A DNA stretch of 38,058 nt from an uncultured Geobacteraceae bacterium (GTDB lineage: Bacteria > Desulfobacterota > Desulfuromonadia > Geobacterales > Pseudopelobacteraceae). Where the stretch lies: positions 1 to 38,058 of the forward strand of contig CAIYZD010000349.1 of assembly GCA_903930585.1 (NCBI GenBank). The letters are read 5' to 3'. Both the position numbers and the translations under genes were made by a program. Position 1 is the first letter of the stretch, and each line of letters starts with the position of its first letter. The notes beneath the pieces were generated by a model. The model was not told the origin of the DNA and ran no database searches. It saw only the letters and a program-made list of their open reading frames with translations. This document shows, piece after piece, positions 1 through 9,635 of the stretch.

Positions 1-258
1 ATTTATTAAACCTCATTCTACTTTTGTTTGGGTATTTTGTACGTTTTTTATGGTAGATCTATATCATGTTATCCACTTTCGTGCAATTATTAATAGCCGG
101 AATTCCTGCTCATTCCGTCAGTACGTCTTGTGTCGAAACTCTTCCCCATTCTCTCCCCTTGGTCGCCAAAGGACAGTTAATCTTGTGTGGCAGAAAGGAT
201 ATAAATAGTGTATATAACGAGGGTTAATGTAATTCCGGCTTTCATCGAAAGAGATACT

Positions 259-912
259 ATGTGCGAACGTTTCACCCTGAATATCCCTCAGGAAGTAATT
301 GGTAAAATATTCGATCTTCCTGAAGTTCCTCAGATCGAACCACGTTACAACATTGCTCCTGGGCAAGCGGTAGCGGTAGTAAGGCAGATTGCAGACCATA
401 ACAAGCTTGATTTTTTGAAGTGGGGTTTACTTCCGGAAATGTCGAGCGATGCCATCGGTGCATCCGGCACTTTCAGTTCTGAAACAGTTCGGGAAAACTC
501 CGCATTCCATTCAATTACCGCTAACCGGTGTATCATTCCCGCATCAGGATTTTATAAATGGCTGCCAATGGACAATCATGAGCAACCTCATTATATCCGG
601 CTGTTAAATAGTTCCATGCTTGGTTTTGCAGGACTGTGGGGTAAATTGACAGATGAGGACGGTACTGAATCAGATACCTGTTGCATTATAACTACAGAAG
701 CAAACGAAATCATAAAACCTATTAACGATAGAATGCCACTGATACTGCAGCCGGAGGATTATCATCTTTGGCTGGACAGAAACGTTCAAGACCCACATGA
801 ACTGCAAAGACTTTATCAGCCGTTTCCTTCAGATTTGATGGTGGCGTATTTAGTCCCGGATCTTGTGAATAATTTACGATTTGATAGTGCTTCCTGCATC
901 GTACAGGTATGA
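259..912 (+). CDS. SOS response-associated peptidase (SRAP/YedK-like)
   Basis: ORF 208..912; internal ATG at 259 gives MCERFTL with catalytic-type Cys2; PRYNIAPGQ, WGLLP, NARSE-like region and ASGFYKW motifs typical of SRAP. Confidence 0.9.
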   Translation: MCERFTLNIPQEVIGKIFDLPEVPQIEPRYNIAPGQAVAVVRQIADHNKLDFLKWGLLPEMSSDAIGASGTFSSETVRENSAFHSITANRCIIPASGFYKWLPMDNHEQPHYIRLLNSSMLGFAGLWGKLTDEDGTESDTCCIITTEANEIIKPINDRMPLILQPEDYHLWLDRNVQDPHELQRLYQPFPSDLMVAYLVPDLVNNLRFDSASCIVQV

Positions 913-933
913 AATTGTGTCCAGGAGTGTGCC

Positions 934-1215
934 ATGCATACATTTATTGAGTCAATGATTATTCTTCCCCTGCTGGTAGGGTGCTTTCAGTTGTATACTT
1001 TTTCTGTTAACAGTGAGGGGGAGGAAAAACAGGGAAGATGCCAAAAACTTGGAATTGCATTTATGACGTGCGGTATAATGGCGCTGGTCTTTAAAACAAT
1101 TCCTCTCGTCGTATTTGGATTTATCCTGATTATGTTTGGATTCCGTTTGTTGGCAAAGGGTCTTGACCGGTTAGACAAGAGCGTTTTTATTGACCAGTGT
1201 GAGGAGGATAAATAG
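934..1215 (+). CDS. small membrane protein, hypothetical
   Basis: 93-aa ORF with hydrophobic segments (IILPLLVGCFQLY, VFKTIPLVVFGFILIMFGF); just downstream of the SRAP gene. Confidence 0.6.
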   Translation: MHTFIESMIILPLLVGCFQLYTFSVNSEGEEKQGRCQKLGIAFMTCGIMALVFKTIPLVVFGFILIMFGFRLLAKGLDRLDKSVFIDQCEEDK

Positions 1216-1220
1216 GTACG

Positions 1221-1607
1221 TTATCCCTTTAAATTCGTTGCAGCCTGACTGTTTGTCATAAGATCCTGTGTTTTGGCCACCATTTCGGAAGGAATCTGAT
1301 AGATAACATTATTATTGCTGTCCAGAAATTTGATCCGGACTTTACCTTGAGAATTGTATGATTCAACAACGTGGCTCATAGCCCGTACAGGTTTTTCATT
1401 GGATTCGTTGAGTGTAACCGGCGACGGTTTATTGGCTGTTGAAACCTTGCTGTTGGCCCCGGAGGTAAGACCGCCCACTTGAGTTGTTTGATTTTCAGAA
1501 GAAACCGGAGTCGAAAGAGTCACTTTCGCAGAGTGATTTATACCGGCGTCATTAAGAGACTGCGGCTTGAATGCAACCGCACCACCTGATATCGATTTCA
1601 CATCCAT
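1221..1607 (-). CDS. FlaG-like protein
   Basis: 128 aa; C-terminal GKVRIKFLDSNNNVIYQIPSEMV resembles the FlaG core (V-x-D-x-x-T-x-E-V-I-R-Q-I-P). Confidence 0.55.
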   Translation of the reverse strand: MDVKSISGGAVAFKPQSLNDAGINHSAKVTLSTPVSSENQTTQVGGLTSGANSKVSTANKPSPVTLNESNEKPVRAMSHVVESYNSQGKVRIKFLDSNNNVIYQIPSEMVAKTQDLMTNSQAATNLKG

Positions 1608-1643
1608 AATCTTTTTTCTTTCCGCAGTTATTTCGTAATAGAA

Positions 1644-1841
1644 TCAGGCATACGTTGAAAAATTAAAACTGCTCCCATTGCCTGCAGCAGGCTGCGGCGC
1701 CTGCCGGGCATTCTGTGCAAGCAGGTTTGCCATCTTGTTCTGCTGTTCTGCCGACTGTTTAATCATACTTGTGGAGAGAGCCTGTTGTGTTTGTCCCAGT
1801 TTCATGAACAGTGCAGATCCTGCAATTGAACTCGTATCCAT
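1644..1841 (-). CDS. YjfB-like putative motility protein
   Basis: Internal start at 1841 gives MDTSSIAGSALFMKLGQTQQALSTSMIKQSAEQQNKMANLLAQ..., short YjfB-type architecture. Confidence 0.6.
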   Translation of the reverse strand: MDTSSIAGSALFMKLGQTQQALSTSMIKQSAEQQNKMANLLAQNARQAPQPAAGNGSSFNFSTYA

Positions 1842-1902
1842 AGCACACCTCCATGATAAAAATAGCGCAGGTAATTCCTTTTTGCAACATACAATATATA
1901 CG

Positions 1903-3003
1903 TCAGAACATAAAACGCCGCATACTGACATTTTGCAGAAGACCGATTCCAACCATTGAAGTTATCATGGAAGTGCCTCCGTAGGAAAAAAATGGGAGAG
2001 GTACTCCAACTACAGGAAACAGGCCGATCACCATACCCATATTAATGACAATGTGCCAGAAAAGCATTGCCGTGACTCCTACGGCAAGCAGGCCGCCAAA
2101 TCGGTCATTGCAGCGGCGGGCGATATTAAGTCCCCAGAGAACCAGCAAAAGATAGATGATGATGAGCAGCAGACAGCCGATAAAGCCCCATTCTTCGGCA
2201 AAGACAGAGAACGCAAAATCGGTATGCTGTTCAGGGAGAAAACGGAGTTGAGACTGAGTCCCCTTTATAAATCCTTTACCGGTGATGCCGCCTGAACCGA
2301 CGGCAATTTTGCTTTGGATGATGTGATAACCGCTTCCGAGTCGTGACCGTTCAGGATCAAGGAAATCGAGGACCCGGTTTTTCTGGTATGGTCGTAACAG
2401 GAACGACCAGCTGACCCAGGCCAACGGAATTGTCACGCAGACAAAAGTCACGATGGTCGACCAGCGTAAGCCGACATACATGATCATGGAGAGGGCAATC
2501 AGCATAATCAGGGTGGCTGTCCCTAAATCCGGTTGTTTCATAATCAATGCCGCTGGTACTGCAAGGAGGCTTAAGGGAATAAGTACTTCTTTAACGGTAA
2601 GGCCGCCAACAGACTGAAAATTATTAAAAAAACGGGCGAAAGTCACTATTATGACGAGCTTCATAAGCTCTGACGGTTGAATATTAATAAAACCGAGGTG
2701 CAACCAACGGGTCGCCCCCATGGATCGTCTCCCAACGATAAGTACCGCAAGCAACAGAAACAGCAATAGTCCGTAGAACCAGTAGGATAAATCTTCAAGG
2801 ATATGATAATCAAGGCTGCATACAACCAGTGAAATAACGAGTCCTGCCAGCATCCAGTATAATTGTTTAATGTAATAGGCGGTTCCGATAATTTTGTATG
2901 GTGTTGTTGCGCTATAAATATTTAATATTCCGAGCAGGCATACCGATACAACAAGCCCGGCAAGAACCCAGTCAATGTTGGTCAAGAGGCGGCGATCAAT
3001 CAT
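1903..3003 (-). CDS. rodA: rod shape-determining protein RodA (SEDS glycosyltransferase)
   Basis: Polytopic membrane protein with GSGGITGKGFIKGTQSQLRFLPEQHTDFAFSVFAEEWGF and PFFSYGGTSMI; start overlaps the mrdA stop. Confidence 0.95.
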   Translation of the reverse strand: MIDRRLLTNIDWVLAGLVVSVCLLGILNIYSATTPYKIIGTAYYIKQLYWMLAGLVISLVVCSLDYHILEDLSYWFYGLLLFLLLAVLIVGRRSMGATRWLHLGFINIQPSELMKLVIIVTFARFFNNFQSVGGLTVKEVLIPLSLLAVPAALIMKQPDLGTATLIMLIALSMIMYVGLRWSTIVTFVCVTIPLAWVSWSFLLRPYQKNRVLDFLDPERSRLGSGYHIIQSKIAVGSGGITGKGFIKGTQSQLRFLPEQHTDFAFSVFAEEWGFIGCLLLIIIYLLLVLWGLNIARRCNDRFGGLLAVGVTAMLFWHIVINMGMVIGLFPVVGVPLPFFSYGGTSMITSMVGIGLLQNVSMRRFMF

Positions 3004-4924
3004 GTGCGGCATCTCCATTGATGTGAGGTTCTGTCACCGTGACTCCACTCCCGTTTTCATCATCTTCTTCATTTCCATCCTCTTTAGTTGGACCACCTGT
3101 TGTCCGATGAACCGGTTTTTTTGCGTCAAAATACGCCCTCAGTATTTTTCCCGCAATCGGTGCTGCCGAGGAGCCACCATGCTCGCCATGTTCAACGATG
3201 ACCGCAACGGCTATCTCCGGTTTATCAAACGGGGCAAATGCCACAAACAGGGCATGATCACGGTATTGGTAGGGGGTGCTCTGTTTACTGTCACGAAGTT
3301 TGACTACCTGAGACGATCCGGTCTTTCCCGCAACTTTAACATCATATAGTCTGGCCATGGCGCCGGTACCTCCCGGTTCATTGACAACGGCAAGAAGTCC
3401 CTGTTTGACAAGACGGAACGACTCTTTGGAAAAAGAGGCGTTACCGATGATTTCGGTTTTGGTTTCACGAAGAGTCTTTCCGTCGGCATCAACAACTCGT
3501 TTTACCAGATGAGGGCGATATATTGTGCCGTCATTGGCAACCGTTGCTATCATGGAAGCCAGCTGGATCGGGGTCATGAGGACAGCTCCCTGACCGATTG
3601 CAACCGGGAGTGTTTCGCCATGAAACCACCGTTTACCGAAATGCTTCTGTTTCCACTCCGCTGTCGGTATAAGTCCGCTTCGCTCGTTCAGCAATTCAAC
3701 TCCAAGGGGAGCACCCAGCTTGAAGGCGTGAGCGGCGGTTGCAATTTTATCAACTCCCAGTTTTTCACCAAGCTGGTAATAATACACATCACACGATTCT
3801 CGAAGTGATTTGCGCAGATTCGTGGCGCCGTGTCCTTTTTTGTTCCAGCATTTGAATGTTGAGGTCCCCAGATCGTAGCTGCCATTACAGGTGATCGATG
3901 TCGATTCGTTGATGATGGTGTCCTGGAGACCGGCAAGCGCGGTAATCATCTTGAAGGTCGAGCCGGGTGGGTACTGACCGCTGAGCGCCTTGTTTTCGAG
4001 CGGATGCCGTTTGTCATCAAGGTACCCCTTCCAGACGTCTGCAGGTAGTTTTCCACCAAACAGCGAAGGATCAAAACCGGGATTGCTGACAAATGCCAGT
4101 ATTTCACCATTAGTGACATCCATGGCAACCGCTGCACCTGCTTGATCTACAAAAGCCCGTTCGGCAGATTTTTGTACGGTGGCATCAATTGTCAGCATCA
4201 CGCTGTTTCCAACAGTCGGGTAGCTTTCGGAAATGGTTCGTAATACCCTGCCGCGCGCATCAACTTCAAGCTGCCGTCCGCCATCGTTGCCATGAAGCTC
4301 TTTTTCCAGTGCCCGTTCAATACCGTTTTTACCGATGTAATCGCCGGGGTTGTAATCTTCAAATCCTGTAGAGGCCAGCTCTTTTTCGGAAACCTCGCCG
4401 ATATACCCAAGCAGATGAGCCGCGATCTTACCGCTTGTATATTCACGCACCGGCTTCATTTCTATCTCGATGCCGGGCAAGCGCATCCGGTTTTCTTCGA
4501 CAATTTCGACGTGGTCGCGGGTAATATTGGAAGCAAGAACGATCGGATAGTATTTGGCCCGCCCCTTGTTCTTTTCCCATCGCTCCGCCATTTCCTCCCG
4601 GTCCAGCCCCAACAGACCGGAGAGAAGTGTGAGAAGCGCCTCCTTGTCCGTAACTTCCTGCGGAATGACCGCAAGACTGAATGAGGGACGATTACTGACG
4701 AGTATCGTTCCGGTACGATCAAGTATTGCGCCGCGTGAAGCGGCAACCGGTACGAAACGGAGACGATTGTTTTCCGACATGGCGTGATAATCATCTGCGT
4801 TCAAGATCTGCAAGTGCCACAGCCGTATCAACAGGAACAGGAATACTATACCGACAACAAACGAAAGCACCAATATTCGCTGTTTTGACTCAAGTAATTC
4901 CCTGACGAAGCGACGTTCTTTCAT
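2996..4924 (-). CDS. mrdA: penicillin-binding protein 2 (transpeptidase)
   Basis: PPGSTFKM (SxxK), SCD (SxN-type) and GKTGSSQ (KTG) motifs; N-terminal TM; ATGA overlap with mreD stop. Confidence 0.95.
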   Translation of the reverse strand: MKERRFVRELLESKQRILVLSFVVGIVFLFLLIRLWHLQILNADDYHAMSENNRLRFVPVAASRGAILDRTGTILVSNRPSFSLAVIPQEVTDKEALLTLLSGLLGLDREEMAERWEKNKGRAKYYPIVLASNITRDHVEIVEENRMRLPGIEIEMKPVREYTSGKIAAHLLGYIGEVSEKELASTGFEDYNPGDYIGKNGIERALEKELHGNDGGRQLEVDARGRVLRTISESYPTVGNSVMLTIDATVQKSAERAFVDQAGAAVAMDVTNGEILAFVSNPGFDPSLFGGKLPADVWKGYLDDKRHPLENKALSGQYPPGSTFKMITALAGLQDTIINESTSITCNGSYDLGTSTFKCWNKKGHGATNLRKSLRESCDVYYYQLGEKLGVDKIATAAHAFKLGAPLGVELLNERSGLIPTAEWKQKHFGKRWFHGETLPVAIGQGAVLMTPIQLASMIATVANDGTIYRPHLVKRVVDADGKTLRETKTEIIGNASFSKESFRLVKQGLLAVVNEPGGTGAMARLYDVKVAGKTGSSQVVKLRDSKQSTPYQYRDHALFVAFAPFDKPEIAVAVIVEHGEHGGSSAAPIAGKILRAYFDAKKPVHRTTGGPTKEDGNEEDDENGSGVTVTEPHINGDAAHD

Positions 4925-5417
4925 GGCGATTCCAACTGGCAATCAAATCCGGGGAACGCTGAAACAATTGATGCAATAAATGCATTGACCAAAAGGCGGG
5001 GGAATATATCGGAGAGCATGGAGTAGGCAATTCCGGGGGATGACGTAAACATAACCATCAGGAGAAGATTAAGCGTAAAACCGGCAAGGGTAACACCGGC
5101 AACCGTCAGTACGAACAATATTGCACTGTCGGCGTATAGCCGGTCGGAAACACTCTTTATAACAAAAAAAGTAATCAGAAATGTGGCGGCATTGAGGCCG
5201 AGATACAAGCCGCTACAGACGTCGTCAAGCATACCAAGGAGCCAGGAGAGTGGCGCTCCTGTCTCGAAAGAACCCCGTAAGGCGATAAAGACCATGATGA
5301 CGAGTAACAGATCCGGTTTGAAGGCCGGCCGAATAAATATCGGAAACAACGACACCTGGATAACAAGTGCCGCGAGTACGAGACAGAAGAATAACAGAGC
5401 GGCGCGCCTACTCATAA
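4921..5417 (-). CDS. mreD: rod shape-determining protein MreD
   Basis: Hydrophobic protein starting MSRRAALLFFCL at 5417; sits between mreC and mrdA. Confidence 0.8.
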
Positions 5418-6229
5418 CCGCCCTGCAATACGACCAGAACTTCTTCAAGGTGGGAAAGATTGACGGCAGGGCGAATCGAAACGGTTTGGAAAATGCCGTA
5501 TTCGCCCCGTTTGACCATGGTAACTTCACCAATAGGAAGGCCTTTTGAGAATATTCCGCCGATTCCGGATGTTACAACGGTATCGCCAACTTTTACGTCC
5601 TCTTCACGGGTTGCAAATTCAAGGGTACAGAGCATCTCGGCTTTGCCTTTAACGACCCCTCTGGCACGAGAGCGTTGAATTGTCGCCGAGATGCCGCTGG
5701 CGTGATCGGTCAGTAACAGCACTCGTGTGGTCGAGGCGGAAACCTTGACCGTCTGGCCGACAACGCCATCGGAGGAAATAATCGCCATTCCTTCGCGAAT
5801 GCCGCTTGAACTGCCACGATTGATTACCAGCGTTCTAAACCATGAGGTAACATCTTCACCGATAACCGTTGCGGCAACAGTTGGCGCCTTCACGATTTTT
5901 TTCATATCCAGCAGACGCTCCAGTCGCTGGTTTGTAAGAACCGCCTCATTTCCTTCCAGAACTCGCTGATTGAGAGAGCGGATATCTTCCCGTAAGCGCA
6001 TATTCTCGCGATGGGTATCGACCAGTTGTATATATCCGTCCCAAACATTTTCAATGAGGCTACCCAGTCGCGAAACCGGCTGCAGAAGTGGCGACAATAC
6101 GCTGAGAACGGAGCGTTCAGCGATATTGGCTTCCCGGTTGTGGGGGACGTTCAATGAAAATACCAACAGGCCAGCCAGGATGCCGATGCCGGTCACAAGT
6201 GGATTTAAATATTTTTTCAGAAATTCCAT
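5408..6229 (-). CDS. mreC: rod shape-determining protein MreC
   Basis: N-terminal TM, coiled coil, VINRGSSSGIREGMAIISSDGVVGQ and DTVVTSGIGGIFSKGLPIGEV motifs. Confidence 0.93.
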   Translation of the reverse strand: MEFLKKYLNPLVTGIGILAGLLVFSLNVPHNREANIAERSVLSVLSPLLQPVSRLGSLIENVWDGYIQLVDTHRENMRLREDIRSLNQRVLEGNEAVLTNQRLERLLDMKKIVKAPTVAATVIGEDVTSWFRTLVINRGSSSGIREGMAIISSDGVVGQTVKVSASTTRVLLLTDHASGISATIQRSRARGVVKGKAEMLCTLEFATREEDVKVGDTVVTSGIGGIFSKGLPIGEVTMVKRGEYGIFQTVSIRPAVNLSHLEEVLVVLQGGYE

Positions 6230-6285
6230 GGAATAAATCTCTCTACCTGCATCGAAGGCAGGGAAGAATTACTTTGAAACTATTA

Positions 6286-6315
6286 AAAATAGCATGGTAT
6301 CACGATCAGTGTCAA
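6286..6315 (-). promoter_or_regulatory. putative sigma70 promoter for mreC operon
   Basis: Minus strand TTGACA (6315-6310) - 18 nt - TATTTT (6291-6286), about 57 bp upstream of mreC; -35 overlaps the gmhB stop codon. Confidence 0.55.
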
Positions 6316-6872
6316 ATTTGATTGAAAGCTGAGAGCAGGTCTTTTACCGCAGAGAGCAGATCATCATGGACAGCAGTGCATGATTCCAAGAACTGCTCAT
6401 CGTGGGAGCCATATCCGGTACGAACAAGAATGGTACGACACCCGGCGGCGAGTCCAGCTTCGATATCGGCATGTTTGTCACCGATCATGACAGACTGTTC
6501 CAGATCGATATTATAGCGCAGTGCGGCCTCACGTAACATTCCCGGCAATGGCTTTCGGCAATCGCACGGAAGCGCATAGCTGCCGCGACCGGAAGGGTGG
6601 TGCGGACAGTAGAGCCAGGCATCGATATGCGCGCCCTGTTTTTTCAGTTCACCGGCGATATGGCGATGCAGGTTTTCGACGTCGTCCTCCGTATAATAAC
6701 CACGTGCGATACCGGATTGGTTCGTTACCACGACAACCATAACTCCTGAGTCGTTGAGCGCCCGAACAGCTTCCGGGACGCCCGGAATAAACTCGAAATC
6801 CTCTGCCCGGTACAGATATTCTTTTTCGACATTGATCGTACCATCCCGATCCAGAAAAACAGCGCGTTTCAT
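6312..6872 (-). CDS. gmhB: D-glycero-beta-D-manno-heptose 1,7-bisphosphate 7-phosphatase (HAD superfamily)
   Basis: MKRAVFLDRDGTINVEKEYLYRAEDFEFIPGVPEA; zinc-loop CPHHPSGRGSYALPCDCRKPLPGM; MIGDKHADIEAG. Confidence 0.9.
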   Translation of the reverse strand: MKRAVFLDRDGTINVEKEYLYRAEDFEFIPGVPEAVRALNDSGVMVVVVTNQSGIARGYYTEDDVENLHRHIAGELKKQGAHIDAWLYCPHHPSGRGSYALPCDCRKPLPGMLREAALRYNIDLEQSVMIGDKHADIEAGLAAGCRTILVRTGYGSHDEQFLESCTAVHDDLLSAVKDLLSAFNQI

Positions 6873-6943
6873 CACGTCCCTCACAACAAAAGTAGTCAAA
6901 TATTTAACCAGCTGATTTACTGAGCAATTCATACAGAGAAGCA

Positions 6944-6973
6944 TTGACAACACGATACGGAAACTACTATAAC
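6944..6973 (+). promoter_or_regulatory. putative sigma70 promoter for DAHP synthase gene
   Basis: TTGACA (6944-6949) - 18 nt - TATAAC (6968-6973), 32 bp upstream of the start codon. Confidence 0.6.
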
Positions 6974-7005
6974 ACCACGTACCACCACTAAAGGAGATCT
7001 GTTAC

Positions 7006-8058
7006 GTGATTAAGACAAATAATCTCAAAATTACCGGAATCACTCCCATAATAGCACCGGCCGACCTGCGTCAGGTTTTTCCGCTGTCGGAAAAGGATCG
7101 GGCGTTTGTCAGCAGAAGCAGGCAGCAGATAAAAGAGATTATCCAGCGCAGGGACAAACGGCTGATGGTTGTTGTCGGCCCCTGTTCGATTCACGACACT
7201 ACTGCGGCCATCGAATACGCCGGTAAATTGGCGGAGCTTTCACGTAAAGTCAATGATCAACTCTTCCTGATTATGCGGGTTTATTTTGAAAAGCCACGTA
7301 CTACCATCGGCTGGAAGGGGCTGATCAACGATCCGGACATGGATGGCAGTCACCTCATATCCAAAGGGCTCGGCATTGCCCGCAGCCTGCTCAGTCGTAT
7401 GACAATGCTTGAGATTCCGGTTGCCAACGAGATGCTTGATCCAATAACTCCGGAATATGTGGCTGATCTCATCAGCTGGGGCGCTATCGGCGCCAGGACA
7501 ACCGAATCCCAGACCCATCGTGAAATGTCCAGCGGACTTTCTTTTCCGGTCGGTTTTAAAAATGGTACCGATGGCAATCTGCAGATTGCCATGGACGCCA
7601 TGAAGGCCGCTCAGCATCAGCATAGTTTTCTCGGCATCAACCGGGAAGGGCGGACTTCGATAATTCGAACAAGCGGCAACCCCGATGTGCATATCGTTCT
7701 CCGGGGCGGATCCAAAAAAGTCAACTATCACGCGGAAGATATAGCTCATACGGAAGAACATCTCAATAAGAACGGCCTGCTGCCGAGCATAATGGTCGAC
7801 TGCAGCCATGGAAACTCGAACAAGGACTACCAGAAACAACCGGAAGTTCTGGAGTGCGTCGTCGATCAACTTCTGGCCGGGAATAATTCGATCTCCGGAG
7901 TCATGATTGAAAGCAATCTTGAAGCCGGGAGCCAGAAAATACCTGCCGATATCAGCCATCTGAAATATGGTGTTTCAATAACCGACGCCTGTATTGACTG
8001 GACAACAACGGAGAAAATTCTACTTAACGCTCATGACAGGTTGAAAAAAAGGAAATAA
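7006..8058 (+). CDS. 3-deoxy-7-phosphoheptulonate synthase (class I DAHP synthase)
   Basis: VVGPCSIHD, RVYFEKPRTTIGWKGLINDPDMDGS, GARTTESQTHREMSSGLSFPVGFKNGTDG; AroF/G/H family. Confidence 0.96.
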   Translation: MIKTNNLKITGITPIIAPADLRQVFPLSEKDRAFVSRSRQQIKEIIQRRDKRLMVVVGPCSIHDTTAAIEYAGKLAELSRKVNDQLFLIMRVYFEKPRTTIGWKGLINDPDMDGSHLISKGLGIARSLLSRMTMLEIPVANEMLDPITPEYVADLISWGAIGARTTESQTHREMSSGLSFPVGFKNGTDGNLQIAMDAMKAAQHQHSFLGINREGRTSIIRTSGNPDVHIVLRGGSKKVNYHAEDIAHTEEHLNKNGLLPSIMVDCSHGNSNKDYQKQPEVLECVVDQLLAGNNSISGVMIESNLEAGSQKIPADISHLKYGVSITDACIDWTTTEKILLNAHDRLKKRK

Positions 8059-8065
8059 TTCTGCA

Positions 8066-8089
8066 GGGGCGACGCCGTTGGCTCGCCCC
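8066..8089. terminator. hairpin between convergent genes
   Basis: GGGGCGA / TCGCCCC stem with inner GCC/GGC; lies between aro gene (+) and sppA (-); no strong U tract. Confidence 0.4.
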
Positions 8090-8135
8090 GATGCCAGAGC
8101 CAGCTGTATTGCATGTGACCGCTGGGGCCGTCCCC

Positions 8136-9023
8136 CTACTCGGCTTCGTACATCATCTTCATGCCGCCGGTTGCCCGTCCCAATGGCCCGTTAAATGTCC
8201 CTTCGGTCCCTTCCACCAGCAGATCGAGATAATTTACTTTCTTTTTCGGAGGAAGTAACAGTTCCGGATCACCCGAAATGCCCGCCACTCTGCCGGCTTC
8301 TTCAATAGCATCCTGAAGGGTTCCCAGGCGGTCTACCAGTTTGAGACCCATGGCCTGCTCTCCTGACAGTATCCGGCCATCTGCAATTTTACGTATATCT
8401 GCAACCGGAAGTTTGCGACCCTCCGCAACCGCCCTTACAAATTGTTCGTGGGTATTGTCAATGACCGACTGCAGCATCGCTCGATCTTCGGCGGAAAATT
8501 GACGTAACGGCGATCCGGAATCTTTGTATTTACCGGTTTTCAACGTGTACGATTTGATGCCGATTTTATCCATCAGGGTTTCTATGTTTGACAGTTTGAG
8601 GATGACACCGATGCTGGCGGTAATGGTGCCGGGGTTCGCAAAGATCATGCTTGATGGAGCGGAAATATAATAACCGCCGGATGCGGCAAGGCTGCCCATT
8701 GAAACGATGATCTTCTTTTTAGCGGCGAACTTTTTGACCTCGGCGTATATTTCCTGCGAAGGAGCAACTATGCCGCCGGGAGAGTCGACACGCAGCACGA
8801 CAGCCTTGATATTCTCCTGTTTGAGAAAATATCTCAGTTGCCGGATTGTTTCCTTTGAGTCGAGAATCATCCCCTTTACCTCAACCAGTCCGACTCCCTC
8901 TTTACTCGTTGCGACGGTGTCACCGGTTCCTAAAAATGTCGTCGCAATTTTAACTGAAAGTGCAAAGAGGATTACGAGCGAAACCAGTATGGTTATGGCG
9001 ATCAGGATAATTTTTTTTGACAT
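8136..9023 (-). CDS. sppA: signal peptide peptidase SppA (S49 family)
   Basis: Start at 9023 (MSKKIILIAITI) with AAGGTG RBS; VLRVDSPGGIVAPSQEIY, SMGSLAASGGYYIS (Ser nucleophile), KTGKYKDSGSPLR (Lys). Confidence 0.92.
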   Translation of the reverse strand: MSKKIILIAITILVSLVILFALSVKIATTFLGTGDTVATSKEGVGLVEVKGMILDSKETIRQLRYFLKQENIKAVVLRVDSPGGIVAPSQEIYAEVKKFAAKKKIIVSMGSLAASGGYYISAPSSMIFANPGTITASIGVILKLSNIETLMDKIGIKSYTLKTGKYKDSGSPLRQFSAEDRAMLQSVIDNTHEQFVRAVAEGRKLPVADIRKIADGRILSGEQAMGLKLVDRLGTLQDAIEEAGRVAGISGDPELLLPPKKKVNYLDLLVEGTEGTFNGPLGRATGGMKMMYEAE

Positions 9024-9084
9024 TGTCGGCACCTTGTGAAGAATTTTTCTTTAGTAGAAGAGGTACATCTGCTACAGTTGGACT

Positions 9085-9552
9085 ATGAAAGTCCTTGTTA
9101 TCTCGGATACCCACGGAAACGTTGCCCGTGCTTTTATCGCCCACACCCGCTCGGAACCGGTTGACGTGGTTATACATATGGGAGACGGGAGTGCTGATGC
9201 GGATCTGCTGCGTGAAGTGCTTGATGTTCCAGTCATAAATGTTGCCGGAAACTGCGATCCCGGTGTAAATGCTCCGCGTGAATGTGTGTGGGAGTGTGAG
9301 GGAAAGCGGATTATGTTGACCCACGGGGATGCATACCATGTTAAATCCGGACTGACACGGTTGCGGCACAGAGCTGAGGAGATCGGGGTTGATGCGGTGC
9401 TCTTTGGTCACACTCATCAAAGCGTGTTTGAAAAACATCCAGCTCTGTTGTTGGTTAATCCCGGAGCACTCTCAAATACCAGGCATCGTAGTTACGCTGT
9501 CCTGACGATTGTGCCGGAAGGTATAACCTGTCAGCATTTCGATATTGATTAG
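9085..9552 (+). CDS. YfcE/MJ0936-family metallophosphoesterase
   Basis: MKVLVISDTHGN, HMGDGSAD, VAGNCD, LTHGDAY, FGHTHQ metallophosphoesterase motifs. Confidence 0.92.
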   Translation: MKVLVISDTHGNVARAFIAHTRSEPVDVVIHMGDGSADADLLREVLDVPVINVAGNCDPGVNAPRECVWECEGKRIMLTHGDAYHVKSGLTRLRHRAEEIGVDAVLFGHTHQSVFEKHPALLLVNPGALSNTRHRSYAVLTIVPEGITCQHFDID

Positions 9553-9579
9553 ACATTAGGCGTTTTCAGAATACCTGTC

Positions 9580-9635
9580 TTACACCAATTTCAAATCAAA
9601 GATGGTAGCGCTTTGATTTGAAATTGGAATTACAC
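9580..9635. repeat. 17-bp perfect stem-loop flanked by TTACAC direct repeats
   Basis: CCAATTTCAAATCAAAG (9585-9601) / CTTTGATTTGAAATTGG (9611-9627), 9-nt loop; TTACAC at 9580-9585 and 9630-9635; no T-tract on either side. Confidence 0.8.

Noticed and set aside
7240-7959. 239-aa minus-strand ORF opposite DAHP synthase
   Set aside because: Shadow ORF; sense gene is unambiguous.
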